Positions 24,529 through 33,273 of a DNA stretch of 64,000 nucleotides are shown piece after piece. The position numbers and the translations under genes were made by a program. Numbering within the stretch: the first letter of the stretch is position 1; each line of letters opens with the position of its first letter. Source of the stretch: Terriglobia bacterium (GTDB lineage Bacteria > Acidobacteriota > Terriglobia > Terriglobales > Acidobacteriaceae). The DNA is taken from assembly GCA_020072645.1 (NCBI GenBank), contig JAIQGK010000012.1, positions 496,001-560,000 of the forward strand. The letters are read 5' to 3'. Under the pieces are notes generated by a model, which worked only from the letters and a program-made list of their open reading frames with translations, was not told the DNA's origin and did not search any database.

Positions 24529-27090
24529 ATGAAAGCCCAACCCCGCGCCCCTCTTGCTTTAGCCGCCGCAGTGTTCGCATGCGGAATCTGGTTGTCGATC
24601 CACTGGCAGGTATCTACTGCGCTGTGGGGATGGGCAGCAGCGCCGCTGGCTCTTTGCACGATTGTCGCGGTTGCGATCAAGAGTTTGCGCCCCGCACAGG
24701 CTGCGGCTTTGCTCGCGCTGGTATGCGCCGGAGCATTCGCACGCATCGCCACGCCGGCTCCTCGGCTGTTTGTTCCTCCGGCAGAGTTTTTCCGGGAAGG
24801 TCCCGCGACATCCGGGGAAAACAAGGTTGAAATTGTTGCGCACGTTACCAATGATGGCGCATTGCTGGCGAATGACGAATCGCGAGAACGATTTGAGATG
24901 GAGACCGAATCCATTGAACTGGATGGCACAAAGTTTCTTCAGCCTGTAGGGATACGCGCAACGGTCTACGATGCTCCGGGCGCAACTCTGAAATACGGAG
25001 AGCGTATCCGGCTGCGCGCAAGACTGAAGCTACCCCACAATTTCGGCAATCCGGGAGCGTTCGACTACGAGGGCTACCTGCGCGGGCGAGGAATCACAGC
25101 GCTGGCTTCAGTGAAAGCCGACGAGATTGAAGTCCTTCCGGGGACATCGGGCAGCCGCTTTGGATTCTGGCGCAGCCGCGTCCGTAATAGCATCCTGCAG
25201 CATATTCACCAGAGCGGTCTCTGGGGTCGCGAAGAATCTGCCATTTTTTCCGCCATGATCATGGGCGACGATTCAATGCTTCTGCGCAATGTGCGCGAAG
25301 AGTTCCAACAGACCGGCGTCTACCACCTGCTGGTGGTTTCCGGCATGAATGTGGCGTTACTGGCATTTGCGATCTTCTGGCTGGCGCGTCGGCTTCGCCT
25401 TCCGCAATGGCCAGCATCGCTGCTCACCATCGCGCTCTCCGTGTTCTATGCCTACATTGCCGGCATGGGCGTGCCGATCATGCGTGCGGTGCTCATGCTT
25501 TCGCTGTTTCTGGTGGCGCGTCTTCTCTATCGCGACCGCAGCGGTCTGAATGCAACTGGCTTCGCCGTTCTGGCGGTGCTCACACTTTCGCCCATGGCCC
25601 TATTTGAGCCCGGATTTCAACTGACCTTTCTGGCGCTTTTGGGGATCACTGGTATCAGCGTGCCACTGCTGGATCGAACGTCCAATCCTTATCGACAGGC
25701 ACTCTCGCACCTTGACACAACGGCTTACGATCTCAGCGTTGATCCCAAAATTGCCCAGTTTCGCCTGGATTTACGGCTCATAGCGGGCAGGCTGGCGCGG
25801 TTCTTTGGCCTGCGGCTCGCGCGAATAATGGTCACCGGCGCGGCCTCCGGCCTATTGATGCTTTATGAGCTGGGATTGGTCTCGGCCGTTACGCAGGCAG
25901 CCGTGGTACTGCCCATGCGCGCATATTTTCATCGCGCAGCAATCCTTGGACTTGCCGCCAATATCCTGGTTCTCCCTTTGGCTGGAATCATGCTCAACTC
26001 GGGCGTTATCGCTATTGCTCTGAGCTACATTTCCATGCCTTTTGCGCACCTTGCTGCCAGAATCGCGTCAGTTGCGTTGCACTGGACGATTGCCTGCGTT
26101 GACTGGGTCGCGCATTTCCACATCTCGCACTGGCGTGTGCCCGATCCTGCTCCGCTGCTGGTATTTCTCGCGGCGGCTGGAATCCTTCTGGCCTTGATAA
26201 CGGTGCGCCGGCAACGTGCAATCGCACTGGCGGGCACGGTGGTGTTGTTTGTTTCCAGCGGCATCGTCGCCGTTTACCAGTCCGGAGCAAAAGCCGAAAG
26301 CGGCAAGCTGGAGATTACCGCCATCGATGTGGGCCAGGGCGATTCCATTCTTGTGATTTCCCCTCAGGGGCGAACGATGCTGATCGATGGCGGCGGCAGC
26401 ATCGGTCCGGTGCGCAGTGAATTCGATTTCGGCGAAGATGTGGTAGCGCCCTATCTTTGGTCCCGAGGATTGGACCACCTTGACGTGGTTGCGCTAACGC
26501 ATGCGCACGGAGACCACATCGGCGGCTTGCCCAGCATCATTGAAGATTTTCACCCATCGGAATTGTGGGTTGGCATTAATCCTGAAACACCTGAGTTAAT
26601 GGACCTCTACGCCGCCGCTTCAGCGCAGCACATTCCCATCCAGAAACATGTTGCGGGCGAAGAGTTTGATTGGAGCGGAACGAAGATCCGCGTCCTTTCG
26701 CCACCGGCAGATTGGCAACCGAAACCAAATCGTGCGAATGACGACTCGTTGGCTTTGTTGATTGGCTATGGAGAGACAAGGGCGTTGCTGGCCGGCGATC
26801 TGGAAAGAAATATGGAGCAGTATGTGGCGGCAGAATCTCCGCAGGCTGATCTACTAAAAGTTCCGCATCATGGCAGCGCCACATCAACTTCATCGGCGCT
26901 GCTCGCCGCTGTCCATCCGCAGTTTGCGGTGATTTCCGCGGGATATCAGAATCCGTTTGGACATCCGCGAAAAGTAGTGCTGGATCGACTGCAGATCTAT
27001 CGCGTTAAAACCTATCGCACAGACCTGCAGGGTGCGGTGACATTTCTGCTGGACGGAAAACACGTTGAACCGCGGCTTCATTCGCAATGA
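24529..27090 (+). CDS. comEC: ComEC/Rec2 family DNA-uptake channel protein
   Basis: 853 residues from ATG 24529. N-terminal helices and DUF4131-like beta domain (to ~215), central competence domain with many membrane helices (HLLVVSGMNVALLAFAIFWLARRL; YIAGMGVPIMRAVLMLSLFLVAR), and a C-terminal metallo-beta-lactamase domain (ITAIDVGQGDSILVISPQG, MLIDGGG, THAHGDHIGGLPSI, LLAGDLE, VPHHGS). This is the full three-part ComEC form, which moves single-stranded DNA across the inner membrane in natural transformation; the MBL part is thought to degrade the other strand. No comEA or other competence gene is adjacent. Converges on the response regulator with an 18-base gap. Confidence 0.95.
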   Translation: MKAQPRAPLALAAAVFACGIWLSIHWQVSTALWGWAAAPLALCTIVAVAIKSLRPAQAAALLALVCAGAFARIATPAPRLFVPPAEFFREGPATSGENKVEIVAHVTNDGALLANDESRERFEMETESIELDGTKFLQPVGIRATVYDAPGATLKYGERIRLRARLKLPHNFGNPGAFDYEGYLRGRGITALASVKADEIEVLPGTSGSRFGFWRSRVRNSILQHIHQSGLWGREESAIFSAMIMGDDSMLLRNVREEFQQTGVYHLLVVSGMNVALLAFAIFWLARRLRLPQWPASLLTIALSVFYAYIAGMGVPIMRAVLMLSLFLVARLLYRDRSGLNATGFAVLAVLTLSPMALFEPGFQLTFLALLGITGISVPLLDRTSNPYRQALSHLDTTAYDLSVDPKIAQFRLDLRLIAGRLARFFGLRLARIMVTGAASGLLMLYELGLVSAVTQAAVVLPMRAYFHRAAILGLAANILVLPLAGIMLNSGVIAIALSYISMPFAHLAARIASVALHWTIACVDWVAHFHISHWRVPDPAPLLVFLAAAGILLALITVRRQRAIALAGTVVLFVSSGIVAVYQSGAKAESGKLEITAIDVGQGDSILVISPQGRTMLIDGGGSIGPVRSEFDFGEDVVAPYLWSRGLDHLDVVALTHAHGDHIGGLPSIIEDFHPSELWVGINPETPELMDLYAAASAQHIPIQKHVAGEEFDWSGTKIRVLSPPADWQPKPNRANDDSLALLIGYGETRALLAGDLERNMEQYVAAESPQADLLKVPHHGSATSTSSALLAAVHPQFAVISAGYQNPFGHPRKVVLDRLQIYRVKTYRTDLQGAVTFLLDGKHVEPRLHSQ

Positions 27091-27108
27091 AGGAACGCCG
27101 CGTGCCGG

Positions 27109-27801
27109 CTACTTTTCTTTTTTCTCCAGCTTGGGCTCGGCGGAAAGCATGAACCCCACGCCGCGCACCGTATGAATCAGTGGCGGAGAGAAATTATGAT
27201 CAATCTTGGCGCGCAGATAGCTGATGTAAACGTCCACCACGCTGGTGAGGCCATCAAACCATAAATTCCAAACGTGTTCCACCACCATGGTGCGCGTCAC
27301 TGTGCGTCCAACATTGCGCATCAGGTACTCCAGCAGCGCATATTCGCGCTGGCTGAGCTTGATGGGTTTGCCGGCGCGCTCGACCATGTGGCGCTGCGGA
27401 TCAAGCACCAAGTCGCCGACCTTAAGGATCTCAGACGTTTCCTGGGCTCGCCGAAGAAGAGTCTGCATCCGCGCCAGCAATTCCTGAAAAGAAAATGGCT
27501 TAACCAAGTAGTCATCGGCGCCGGCTTGCAGTCCTGCCACGCGATCAGCCACTTCACGGCGGCCGCTTAAAATCAGCACGCGAGTGGTAGATCCCGCTTG
27601 CCGCAATTTTCGCAGAAGAGAAAGACCATCCATGCGAGGCAGGTTCCAGTCCAGAACAATGCCGTCGTAGCGCATCTCGGTCGCCAGTTCCAGGCCTTTT
27701 TCGCCATCCTCCGCCAGGTCCACGGCAAAGTGCTCCGCTTCAAAGCCTTCTGACAGGCTGCGGGCAATCTTAGGTTCGTCTTCAATAATCAGGATGCGCA
27801 C
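27109..27801 (-). CDS. OmpR/PhoB-type response regulator
   Basis: 230 residues. Receiver domain 1-115: E7/D8, phosphoacceptor D51 in IVLDWNLPRMDG, K near 101 in YLVKPFSFQEL. Winged-helix DNA-binding domain 125-222 (LSQREYALLEYLMRNVGRTVTRTMVVEHVWNL; VVDVYISYLRAKID; HTVRGVGFML), a CusR/QseB-like C-terminus. No histidine kinase gene is next to it. The neighbour upstream in its own direction is the DUF2007 gene, 140 bases away, so it is an orphan regulator with unknown signal and targets. Confidence 0.93.
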   Translation of the reverse strand: MRILIIEDEPKIARSLSEGFEAEHFAVDLAEDGEKGLELATEMRYDGIVLDWNLPRMDGLSLLRKLRQAGSTTRVLILSGRREVADRVAGLQAGADDYLVKPFSFQELLARMQTLLRRAQETSEILKVGDLVLDPQRHMVERAGKPIKLSQREYALLEYLMRNVGRTVTRTMVVEHVWNLWFDGLTSVVDVYISYLRAKIDHNFSPPLIHTVRGVGFMLSAEPKLEKKEK

Positions 27802-27941
27802 GTTCCACCATCTGCCTCCGGGCGGCCACCCAGAGAGGGGTAGTTCTGTTTTTTGGCCGGATGGCCCTAAACGCAGGACAGCCGATTATTTGTGTGACGA
27901 TGCACATTGTGGGCCTACCTGCCTGCCCACGACGGAATGGC

Positions 27942-28226
27942 CTAGCTTTGGTTCTTATCATCATCGAGCGGTGAAGAATCATCTTCTGACGCTGGATTGG
28001 CGCGATAGTCCTCAATCAGTCGCCGCGCCTCTTCTGCCTGGGCCGGATTTACACGAACGGAAATGCCGCCCACACCCGGAAAAACGTCCTGCGGCGCCTG
28101 CAGGTTGGTAACTACCGACTCAACACCGGCGGAGGTCAGGAGTCCGTGCACGACCATGGCCTCTGATTCCTGCATTGTGTCAAATACTTCCACCAGTTCC
28201 GGATCAGATTTCGGCTGTGTGCTCAT
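27942..28226 (-). CDS. Small DUF2007-family protein
   Basis: 94 residues. ELVEVFDTMQESEAMVVHGLLTSAGVESVV followed by ISVRVNPAQAEEARRLIEDYRAN is the ferredoxin-like DUF2007 pattern (putative signal-transducing, PII-like fold). The C-terminal ~20 residues are acidic and low-complexity (SEDDSSPLDDDKNQ). The function of the family is not known. It lies 101 bases downstream of the DUF3108 gene on the same strand and may be the last gene of the LPS block. A purine-rich GGGGGACC precedes the ATG. Confidence 0.8.
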   Translation of the reverse strand: MSTQPKSDPELVEVFDTMQESEAMVVHGLLTSAGVESVVTNLQAPQDVFPGVGGISVRVNPAQAEEARRLIEDYRANPASEDDSSPLDDDKNQS

Positions 28227-28327
28227 GGTCCCCCTTCAAGTCTTCAAAGCTATTAGAGCTATTATGGCAGAAAAAGCAAGCCGGGTGCCGCCGTTGAACA
28301 AATTGCCGCCACAAAAGAGAGTGGCAG

Positions 28328-29185
28328 TCATTTTTTTTCAATCCGCAACAGGTAGAAAGTGAGAGTTCCCCAGGAGAGTCGCGCGCGCATCTGTACGGGA
28401 ACGCGTGCTGCATCGTCTGAGTACCAGACCCAGATTTTTCCTTTGTCCCTGAGTAGGGGCGATGAAGTTTCCGGCTGCACGCGGATCGCGTTGAAAGTCC
28501 CAGCGGGCGTTTTCACCTGCTCTCGCGCTTCCACATGGACCATGACCGTTACAGTTGCGCCGCCATCATTGATAGGGAAACTGTAGGTTTTGGCTGGCAG
28601 CAAGGGCAAAGATGCCACGTAATAGATGGAAGAGAGCATGTCCGTCACGCAGCCGGGAATGTCATGTTCTTCATGCTTGCTTTCTTTCTTCTTGATGTTC
28701 TTGTGATCAAGCACGGCTTTGCCGCGCTGGTAATCGAATGAGATGTTGCTTTCCACACGCCGGAAACCTTCTTCAATGTGGCGGGACGTGTTGTGAGAGC
28801 AAAAAGTTAAGGGATCGAAAAAAGATTCCAGCCGGTCCTGAACGTGGTACAGCAGAGAGACGGTCCCGGCGGCATCGGCTGCGGCAACAATTCGATTCTC
28901 CCGGCCAGCCTGCTCCATACGCAGTGTGGCAATCCCGGCGTTGAAAACTCGCCATTCTCCGCTATAGACGTAGGTTTGCCCAATGGGGAATTGATATTCC
29001 GCACGCGGGTGAGCTACTGACGGTGCGACAAGCTCGCTCTGTTCCGTTGCGCGAGCGGGGCGAGAGGGTTCCGCGGGGCCTGGCTTCTTTGCCTGAGGTG
29101 AAGACGCAAAGGAGGCTGCCAGGCCACCCAGCGCCAGCAAGGCGCAGATGGCGCGCAAAAAAATGCGATCACGAGTTTGGATCAA
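28328..29185 (-). CDS. DUF3108-family exported protein
   Basis: 285 residues, TTG start overlapping the previous stop (TTGA). N-terminal signal segment (RAICALLALGGLAASFASS), a Pro/Ala-rich linker, then a DUF3108 beta-barrel-like domain: FPIGQTYVYSGEWRVFNAGIATLRME, YHVQDRLESFFDPLTFCSHNTSRHIEEG, FDYQRGKAVLDHKN, GCVTDMLSSIYYVASLPLLPAKTY, KTPAGTFNAIRVQPE. Family members are periplasmic and of unknown function. Position at the end of the Kdo/heptose genes suggests an envelope role, by context only. Confidence 0.8.
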   Translation of the reverse strand: MIQTRDRIFLRAICALLALGGLAASFASSPQAKKPGPAEPSRPARATEQSELVAPSVAHPRAEYQFPIGQTYVYSGEWRVFNAGIATLRMEQAGRENRIVAAADAAGTVSLLYHVQDRLESFFDPLTFCSHNTSRHIEEGFRRVESNISFDYQRGKAVLDHKNIKKKESKHEEHDIPGCVTDMLSSIYYVASLPLLPAKTYSFPINDGGATVTVMVHVEAREQVKTPAGTFNAIRVQPETSSPLLRDKGKIWVWYSDDAARVPVQMRARLSWGTLTFYLLRIEKK

Positions 29186-29742
29186 TGTTTTACCAGCATT
29201 TTCAGCACAAGAGCGCCCAGCATCAGCGCCGCACCCAAGGCGGCATTGTACTCGCGATGCCGAAGATAAAGCGCTGAAGAAAAATGTGTTGCGCCGTCAA
29301 CCACTTCGGCTTCTGCGCGGTACGGTGTGAGGCGCGGCAAAAAGCGCGGCACTTCTTTGGCGTAAGAATCATAGCCGGGGAATGCCGATCGCAGATATTT
29401 TTCCTCGGCGGTAATCACCGGAAGATAGATAAAGGCAAACATTGCCAGCGCGCCAATACCAATCCAGAGATTACGGGCTGCAATGATGAAACCTATGGCA
29501 ATGATGATGGAACCAAGATAGAGCGGATTGCGCGTGTAAGCGTACGGGCCTGTGGTGGCAAGCTCGGCGTTTTTGCGTATGTGTCCTGAGGCAAGAGCGC
29601 GGACCAGAACGCCCACGGCTGCCACGGCAAAACCTGCGCCCAGAGAAATCCACGTTGGCCGCGCGAGCCAGAAATATGCGGCTGCGAAAACAAAGCCCAG
29701 AGGCACGCGTGACCGAGTGGCAATCCGCGACCAGCTAGGCAT
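29182..29742 (-). CDS. Isoprenylcysteine/phospholipid methyltransferase-family membrane protein
   Basis: 186 residues from the ATG at 29742, which overlaps the waaC stop (ATGCCTAG); the longer frame to 29775 is less likely. Four to five membrane segments. The C-terminal signature of the ICMT/PEMT group is clear: GPYAYTRNPLYLGSIIIAIGFII, then EEKYLRSAFPGYDSYAKEVPRFLP. Such bacterial enzymes use SAM to methylate lipids or thiols at the membrane; the substrate is unknown. Its place inside the LPS gene run suggests a lipid or envelope substrate, but that is only context. Confidence 0.85.
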   Translation of the reverse strand: MPSWSRIATRSRVPLGFVFAAAYFWLARPTWISLGAGFAVAAVGVLVRALASGHIRKNAELATTGPYAYTRNPLYLGSIIIAIGFIIAARNLWIGIGALAMFAFIYLPVITAEEKYLRSAFPGYDSYAKEVPRFLPRLTPYRAEAEVVDGATHFSSALYLRHREYNAALGAALMLGALVLKMLVKH

Positions 29743-30808
29743 GGCCGCCTCCCAACAGGTGGCGAGCGGCGGCAATCACTTCTTCTGTTGAAATTTTCAG
29801 CAACCCGGCTTCAACCTCTCGATGGTGAGAAAACGTGGTCTCGCTTTCCGGATGCCGCAGCGCAATCGCATTGGCCCCATACGGTCCGGTGCGTCCGGGA
29901 TCGGTAGGTCCATACAATCCGACAACAGGAATTTCCAGCGCAGCCGCAAGGTGCAGCGGGCCGGTATCACCGCCCACCAGAATGCGTGCGCGACGTGTAA
30001 GCGCAATCAGCTGCCCGATAGTGCAGCGCAACTCAAATGCATTGCCGCCGCTGGCGTTAACCACCGCGCGAGCCAGTTCGCTTTCCTCCGCAGAGGCATT
30101 GACCAGTGTCTTGATGTTATGTGCCGCGAGTGCCTTTGCGACCTGCCCAAATCGCTCCGCCGGCCATTGCTTCGCGCCCCAGCCTGCGCCGGGATTCACA
30201 ATGGCGTAGCTGGCGATTCCCAGCCGCCTGATTTCAGAATCTGCCCAGGCTTCAGCCGTAGGATCGACAGGGAGCTGGGGAGCAAGCAGCTTCAATTCGC
30301 GACTGCCGAGCACCGGCTGAAGAGCCCCACCCGCCAACGCCAGGTTCTGTTCGATCACATGGTTGCCCTGGCGCGGAAGCACTTTTCTGTAAAAGTGCTT
30401 TGTTGCGGATTCGCGGGGGTCCGCATAGCCCGCCAGGATTTTTGCGCCGCCCAGCTTGGCAAAAATCCCGGACTTGATGGCGCCCTGAAAATCCAGGGCA
30501 AAGTCGTAGTCGATTTTTCTCACGCGTTTCAGCGCGCCGGCAATTTCCGCGGTGGCAGAAGGACGAAAGAAGTGTTGTCGCCATCGCCGTGTATCAAGCG
30601 TGTGAATGTTGTTGACGACCGGCTTTTGGGGGCTCACGTTGTACGGACTGGCTTTTCTCCCCTGGGCGGTAAGCAACTCAGACCAGCGCTCTTCCACCAG
30701 CCACCCTATAGTTGCATTGGGAAGGGCAGCCCGGATCGCGGTTGCTGCCGGCAAGGCATGCAGAATGTCTCCCATGGCTCCCAGCCGGACAATCAGGATT
30801 TTGGCCAT
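29735..30808 (-). CDS. waaC: LPS heptosyltransferase I
   Basis: 357 residues, GT-B glycosyltransferase family 9. Begins [21 protein letters not shown], typical of WaaC/WaaF, and has [25 protein letters not shown] and, in the nucleotide-binding half, [33 protein letters not shown]. Transfers L,D-heptose from ADP-heptose to Kdo of lipid A on the inner face of the cytoplasmic membrane. Overlaps rfaE2 upstream by 16 bases and the methyltransferase gene downstream by 8. WaaC is preferred over WaaF because of the Kdo context and the [11 protein letters not shown] start. Confidence 0.9.
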   Translation of the reverse strand: MAKILIVRLGAMGDILHALPAATAIRAALPNATIGWLVEERWSELLTAQGRKASPYNVSPQKPVVNNIHTLDTRRWRQHFFRPSATAEIAGALKRVRKIDYDFALDFQGAIKSGIFAKLGGAKILAGYADPRESATKHFYRKVLPRQGNHVIEQNLALAGGALQPVLGSRELKLLAPQLPVDPTAEAWADSEIRRLGIASYAIVNPGAGWGAKQWPAERFGQVAKALAAHNIKTLVNASAEESELARAVVNASGGNAFELRCTIGQLIALTRRARILVGGDTGPLHLAAALEIPVVGLYGPTDPGRTGPYGANAIALRHPESETTFSHHREVEAGLLKISTEEVIAAARHLLGGGHA

Positions 30809-31242
30809 TCCCGCCTCAGTACTTTATTTCTCAGCAACTCGGTAGTGGAGTGGTCTTTAGGATCGCCGACAATGGCGACACGCCCGCCGCAGGCAATTAC
30901 CACATCGCGTTCCGGCACATTCTCTTCAGTGTAGTCAGTGCCTTTGGCGTGAATGTCCGGGCGCAGCAAGCGTATAAGTTCGGTCACGTCCAGCGAATCA
31001 AAGAGTGTAACGGCGTCAACATCACTGAGCGCTGCCAGGATTTCCGCACGTTCGTCACCGGGAACGCGAGGCCGGCCTTCACCTTTCAGTGCTCGCGTGC
31101 TCGCATCTGAATTCACCGCGACAATGAGCCTTCCGCCCAGCTGCTTGGCGGCGCGCAGATAGCGGACATGACCTACGTGAAGAAGATCAAAACATCCATT
31201 GGTAAGGATGACCTTGTCCCCGGCCAAACGCCATTGCCGCAC
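30793..31242 (-). CDS. rfaE2: D-glycero-beta-D-manno-heptose 1-phosphate adenylyltransferase
   Basis: 149 residues from the GTG at 31242. Nucleotidyltransferase motif [16 protein letters not shown] with HxGH, then [22 protein letters not shown], and a C-terminal [17 protein letters not shown]. Makes ADP-heptose, substrate of WaaC. Homologues normally carry ~15 more residues before RQWRLAGDK. Here those codons ([12 protein letters not shown]) are present upstream in frame but have no ATG/GTG/TTG; they run back to the rfaE1 stop codon. So either the short GTG form is made, a CTG start is used, or the kinase stop is read through. Corresponds to the C-terminal half of E. coli HldE. Confidence 0.9.
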   Translation of the reverse strand: MRQWRLAGDKVILTNGCFDLLHVGHVRYLRAAKQLGGRLIVAVNSDASTRALKGEGRPRVPGDERAEILAALSDVDAVTLFDSLDVTELIRLLRPDIHAKGTDYTEENVPERDVVIACGGRVAIVGDPKDHSTTELLRNKVLRREWPKS

Positions 31243-31293
31243 CTGCTCTGCCAGTTCAGCGGTTGAAAATACTTTTTTTGTGGTGGCAGCCAG

Positions 31294-32307
31294 TTATCCC
31301 TCCATTACGGCGCGCAGCAGTTCAGCGCGGGTTACCGTAGCGGTTCCGCGTTTCATCACTACAATGCCTCCGGCGTAATTTGCCAGGCGCGCGGCAGATT
31401 CTGGGTCGGCCCCGGCGGCAAGCGCGGCAGTGTAGGTGGCTATGACAGTGTCCCCGGCCCCGGTAACGTCAGCCACTTCATCTGAGCCATAAATCGGTAT
31501 AGGAACCGGCTTGTTGCCGCGGGAAAAAACCACCATGCCGTCCTTGCCGCGCGTCACCAGCAGGGACTGCAATTTCATTTTCTGCATCACGGCCTTGCCG
31601 GTGGCGAAGAGGCGAGCGTTGTCATTGCCGATGCGTGTTCCCAGGACCTCTTCCAACTCTGATTCATTCGGCGTGGCGGCCGTAACGCCACTGTAAGCCA
31701 GCGTGCGATAGCGCGAATCGAGGGTTACGGGAACGCCGTTGAGAGAAGCGCGCGAGCGGATGTTGTCAAAAATTTCCGGGGTGGCTGCTCCATAGCCGTA
31801 ATCGGAGATCAGCAACGCGTCGGAGGCGCGGACATAGCCGCGGGCCTGAAACGTGAGGTCACGAACGGCGGCTCGGTCCAGCGGCGTTTCCGGTTCCCGG
31901 TCCACCCGTATGACCTGCTGGCGGGGCGAGTGCGTGGTTCCGGCAAGGACGCGCGTCTTGGTAACCGTTCCACGGCCCTTGATCCTGCGTATGGCGCTCA
32001 CAGAAATATGTTTTTGCCGGAATGCATGTAGCAGCATGCGGCCGGCTTCGTCGTCGCCGATAACGCCAACAGGGAGGACCGTCACTCCCAGATCGGCCAG
32101 GTTGTAAATGGCATTGCCCGCACCGCCCGGGACGACCGTGCGGTTACGATGGCGCAGGATGAGCACCGGCGCTTCCCGCGAGACGCGCGAGATTTCGCCA
32201 TAGATAAACTCGTCGGCAATCAGGTCGCCCAGGACGGTTATGCTGAGCTTGGAAAACTGCTCGATGATTTTGACGAGGCGGTCGGCCGGTTTTTGGGCTT
32301 TTTGCAT
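31294..32307 (-). CDS. rfaE1: D-glycero-beta-D-manno-heptose-7-phosphate kinase
   Basis: 337 residues, PfkB/ribokinase family. VLGDLIADEFIYGEISRVSREAPV near the N-terminus, PGGAGNAIYNLADLG substrate motif, RVLAGTTHSPRQQVIRVDRE, DYGYGAATPEI, TPNESELEEVLG, and the ATP/anion-hole motif DVTGAGDTVIATY with the catalytic aspartate. Phosphorylates heptose-7-phosphate at C1. Corresponds to the N-terminal half of HldE. Starts 15 bases after lpxK. Its TAA stop (31294-31296) is followed in the same frame by the rfaE2 coding sequence. Confidence 0.92.
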   Translation of the reverse strand: MQKAQKPADRLVKIIEQFSKLSITVLGDLIADEFIYGEISRVSREAPVLILRHRNRTVVPGGAGNAIYNLADLGVTVLPVGVIGDDEAGRMLLHAFRQKHISVSAIRRIKGRGTVTKTRVLAGTTHSPRQQVIRVDREPETPLDRAAVRDLTFQARGYVRASDALLISDYGYGAATPEIFDNIRSRASLNGVPVTLDSRYRTLAYSGVTAATPNESELEEVLGTRIGNDNARLFATGKAVMQKMKLQSLLVTRGKDGMVVFSRGNKPVPIPIYGSDEVADVTGAGDTVIATYTAALAAGADPESAARLANYAGGIVVMKRGTATVTRAELLRAVMEG

Positions 32308-32322
32308 GGACTCACGATTTTC

Positions 32323-33273
32323 TCATGCCGGAGGCTGAATCTGCTGGCCTGAGCGCTGTTCAATGATCTTAATGATCTCTGTTAACACCTGCTGAGACGA
32401 TTTCAGCTCAATTCGAAGCCCCGCCGTCATAAGCGGGGAAAGTTGCGTGGCGAGAGTTCCCAGATTGATCAGGTCTTTTTCCGTGGTGATGAAACTGTCT
32501 GCTTTGGTTTGTTTTTTAAGGGCGAGCAGACGGTCTATCTCGCGCTGGTCGTAGCGATGATGGTCGCGGAAAGTGAGCGTCCCAGCGATTTCCATCCCTG
32601 AAGATTTCAACCCGTCAAGGAACTGCTGGGGTCGCGCAATTCCGGAAAAAGCGATTGCTTTTTCCGCAGCGGCAGGGATTTCAATGACCCGGCGGGCACG
32701 CAAAATGCTTGTGGATCCAATTGGCGGTACTTGAGAATCGGTTAGGACAACGGAATCCGCTCGGCTTAATGCGCTGATCGGTTCGCGCAAGCGGCCTGTA
32801 GGCAGCAAAGATCCTGTCTGGTCTTCGGAAGGCAAGAGGACAATATCAAAATCGCGATGCAGGCGGCGATGTTGAAAGCCATCATCTAACAAGTGCAGCT
32901 TGGTGGAGAATTTCTGTTCGGCCAGAAGGCCAGCCTGATAACGGTCAGCCCCAACAATCACGGGTGCCCGCAGTTTGCGAGCGATCAACAGAGGCTCATC
33001 GCCAAACTGCGCGGATGAACCGTTAGGATCGACCGCGGCAATTTCGGTGGAAGTGCGTCCGTATCCGCGAGAGAGGACGTCAAAGGTGATCCCGCGCTCT
33101 GCCAACAACTGTCCCAGCGCGATCACGAAAGGCGTTTTGCCACTGCCGCCAACGGAGATGTTCCCAATGCTGATAACCGGCCGCGACAGCTTTTTTACCT
33201 GAAAGATGCGGCGATCATATAAGGCATTTCGCATCGCAACGCCCGCGCCGAAGATGGCCGAGAATGGGTTCAT
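32323..33273 (-). CDS. lpxK: Tetraacyldisaccharide 4'-kinase
   Basis: 316 residues. Phosphorylates the 4' position of the lipid A disaccharide at the inner membrane. N-terminal membrane-associated helix (FSAIFGAGVAMRNALYDRR), P-loop SVGGSGKTP (40-48), VLSRGYGR, FGDEPLLIARKLRAPVIVGADR, HLLDDGFQHRRLHRDFDIVLL, LLPTGRLREP and a C-terminal TTEKDLINL. All are LpxK signatures. Start overlaps the waaA stop by four bases (33270-33273), so the two are coupled. Confidence 0.95.
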   Translation of the reverse strand: MNPFSAIFGAGVAMRNALYDRRIFQVKKLSRPVISIGNISVGGSGKTPFVIALGQLLAERGITFDVLSRGYGRTSTEIAAVDPNGSSAQFGDEPLLIARKLRAPVIVGADRYQAGLLAEQKFSTKLHLLDDGFQHRRLHRDFDIVLLPSEDQTGSLLPTGRLREPISALSRADSVVLTDSQVPPIGSTSILRARRVIEIPAAAEKAIAFSGIARPQQFLDGLKSSGMEIAGTLTFRDHHRYDQREIDRLLALKKQTKADSFITTEKDLINLGTLATQLSPLMTAGLRIELKSSQQVLTEIIKIIEQRSGQQIQPPA

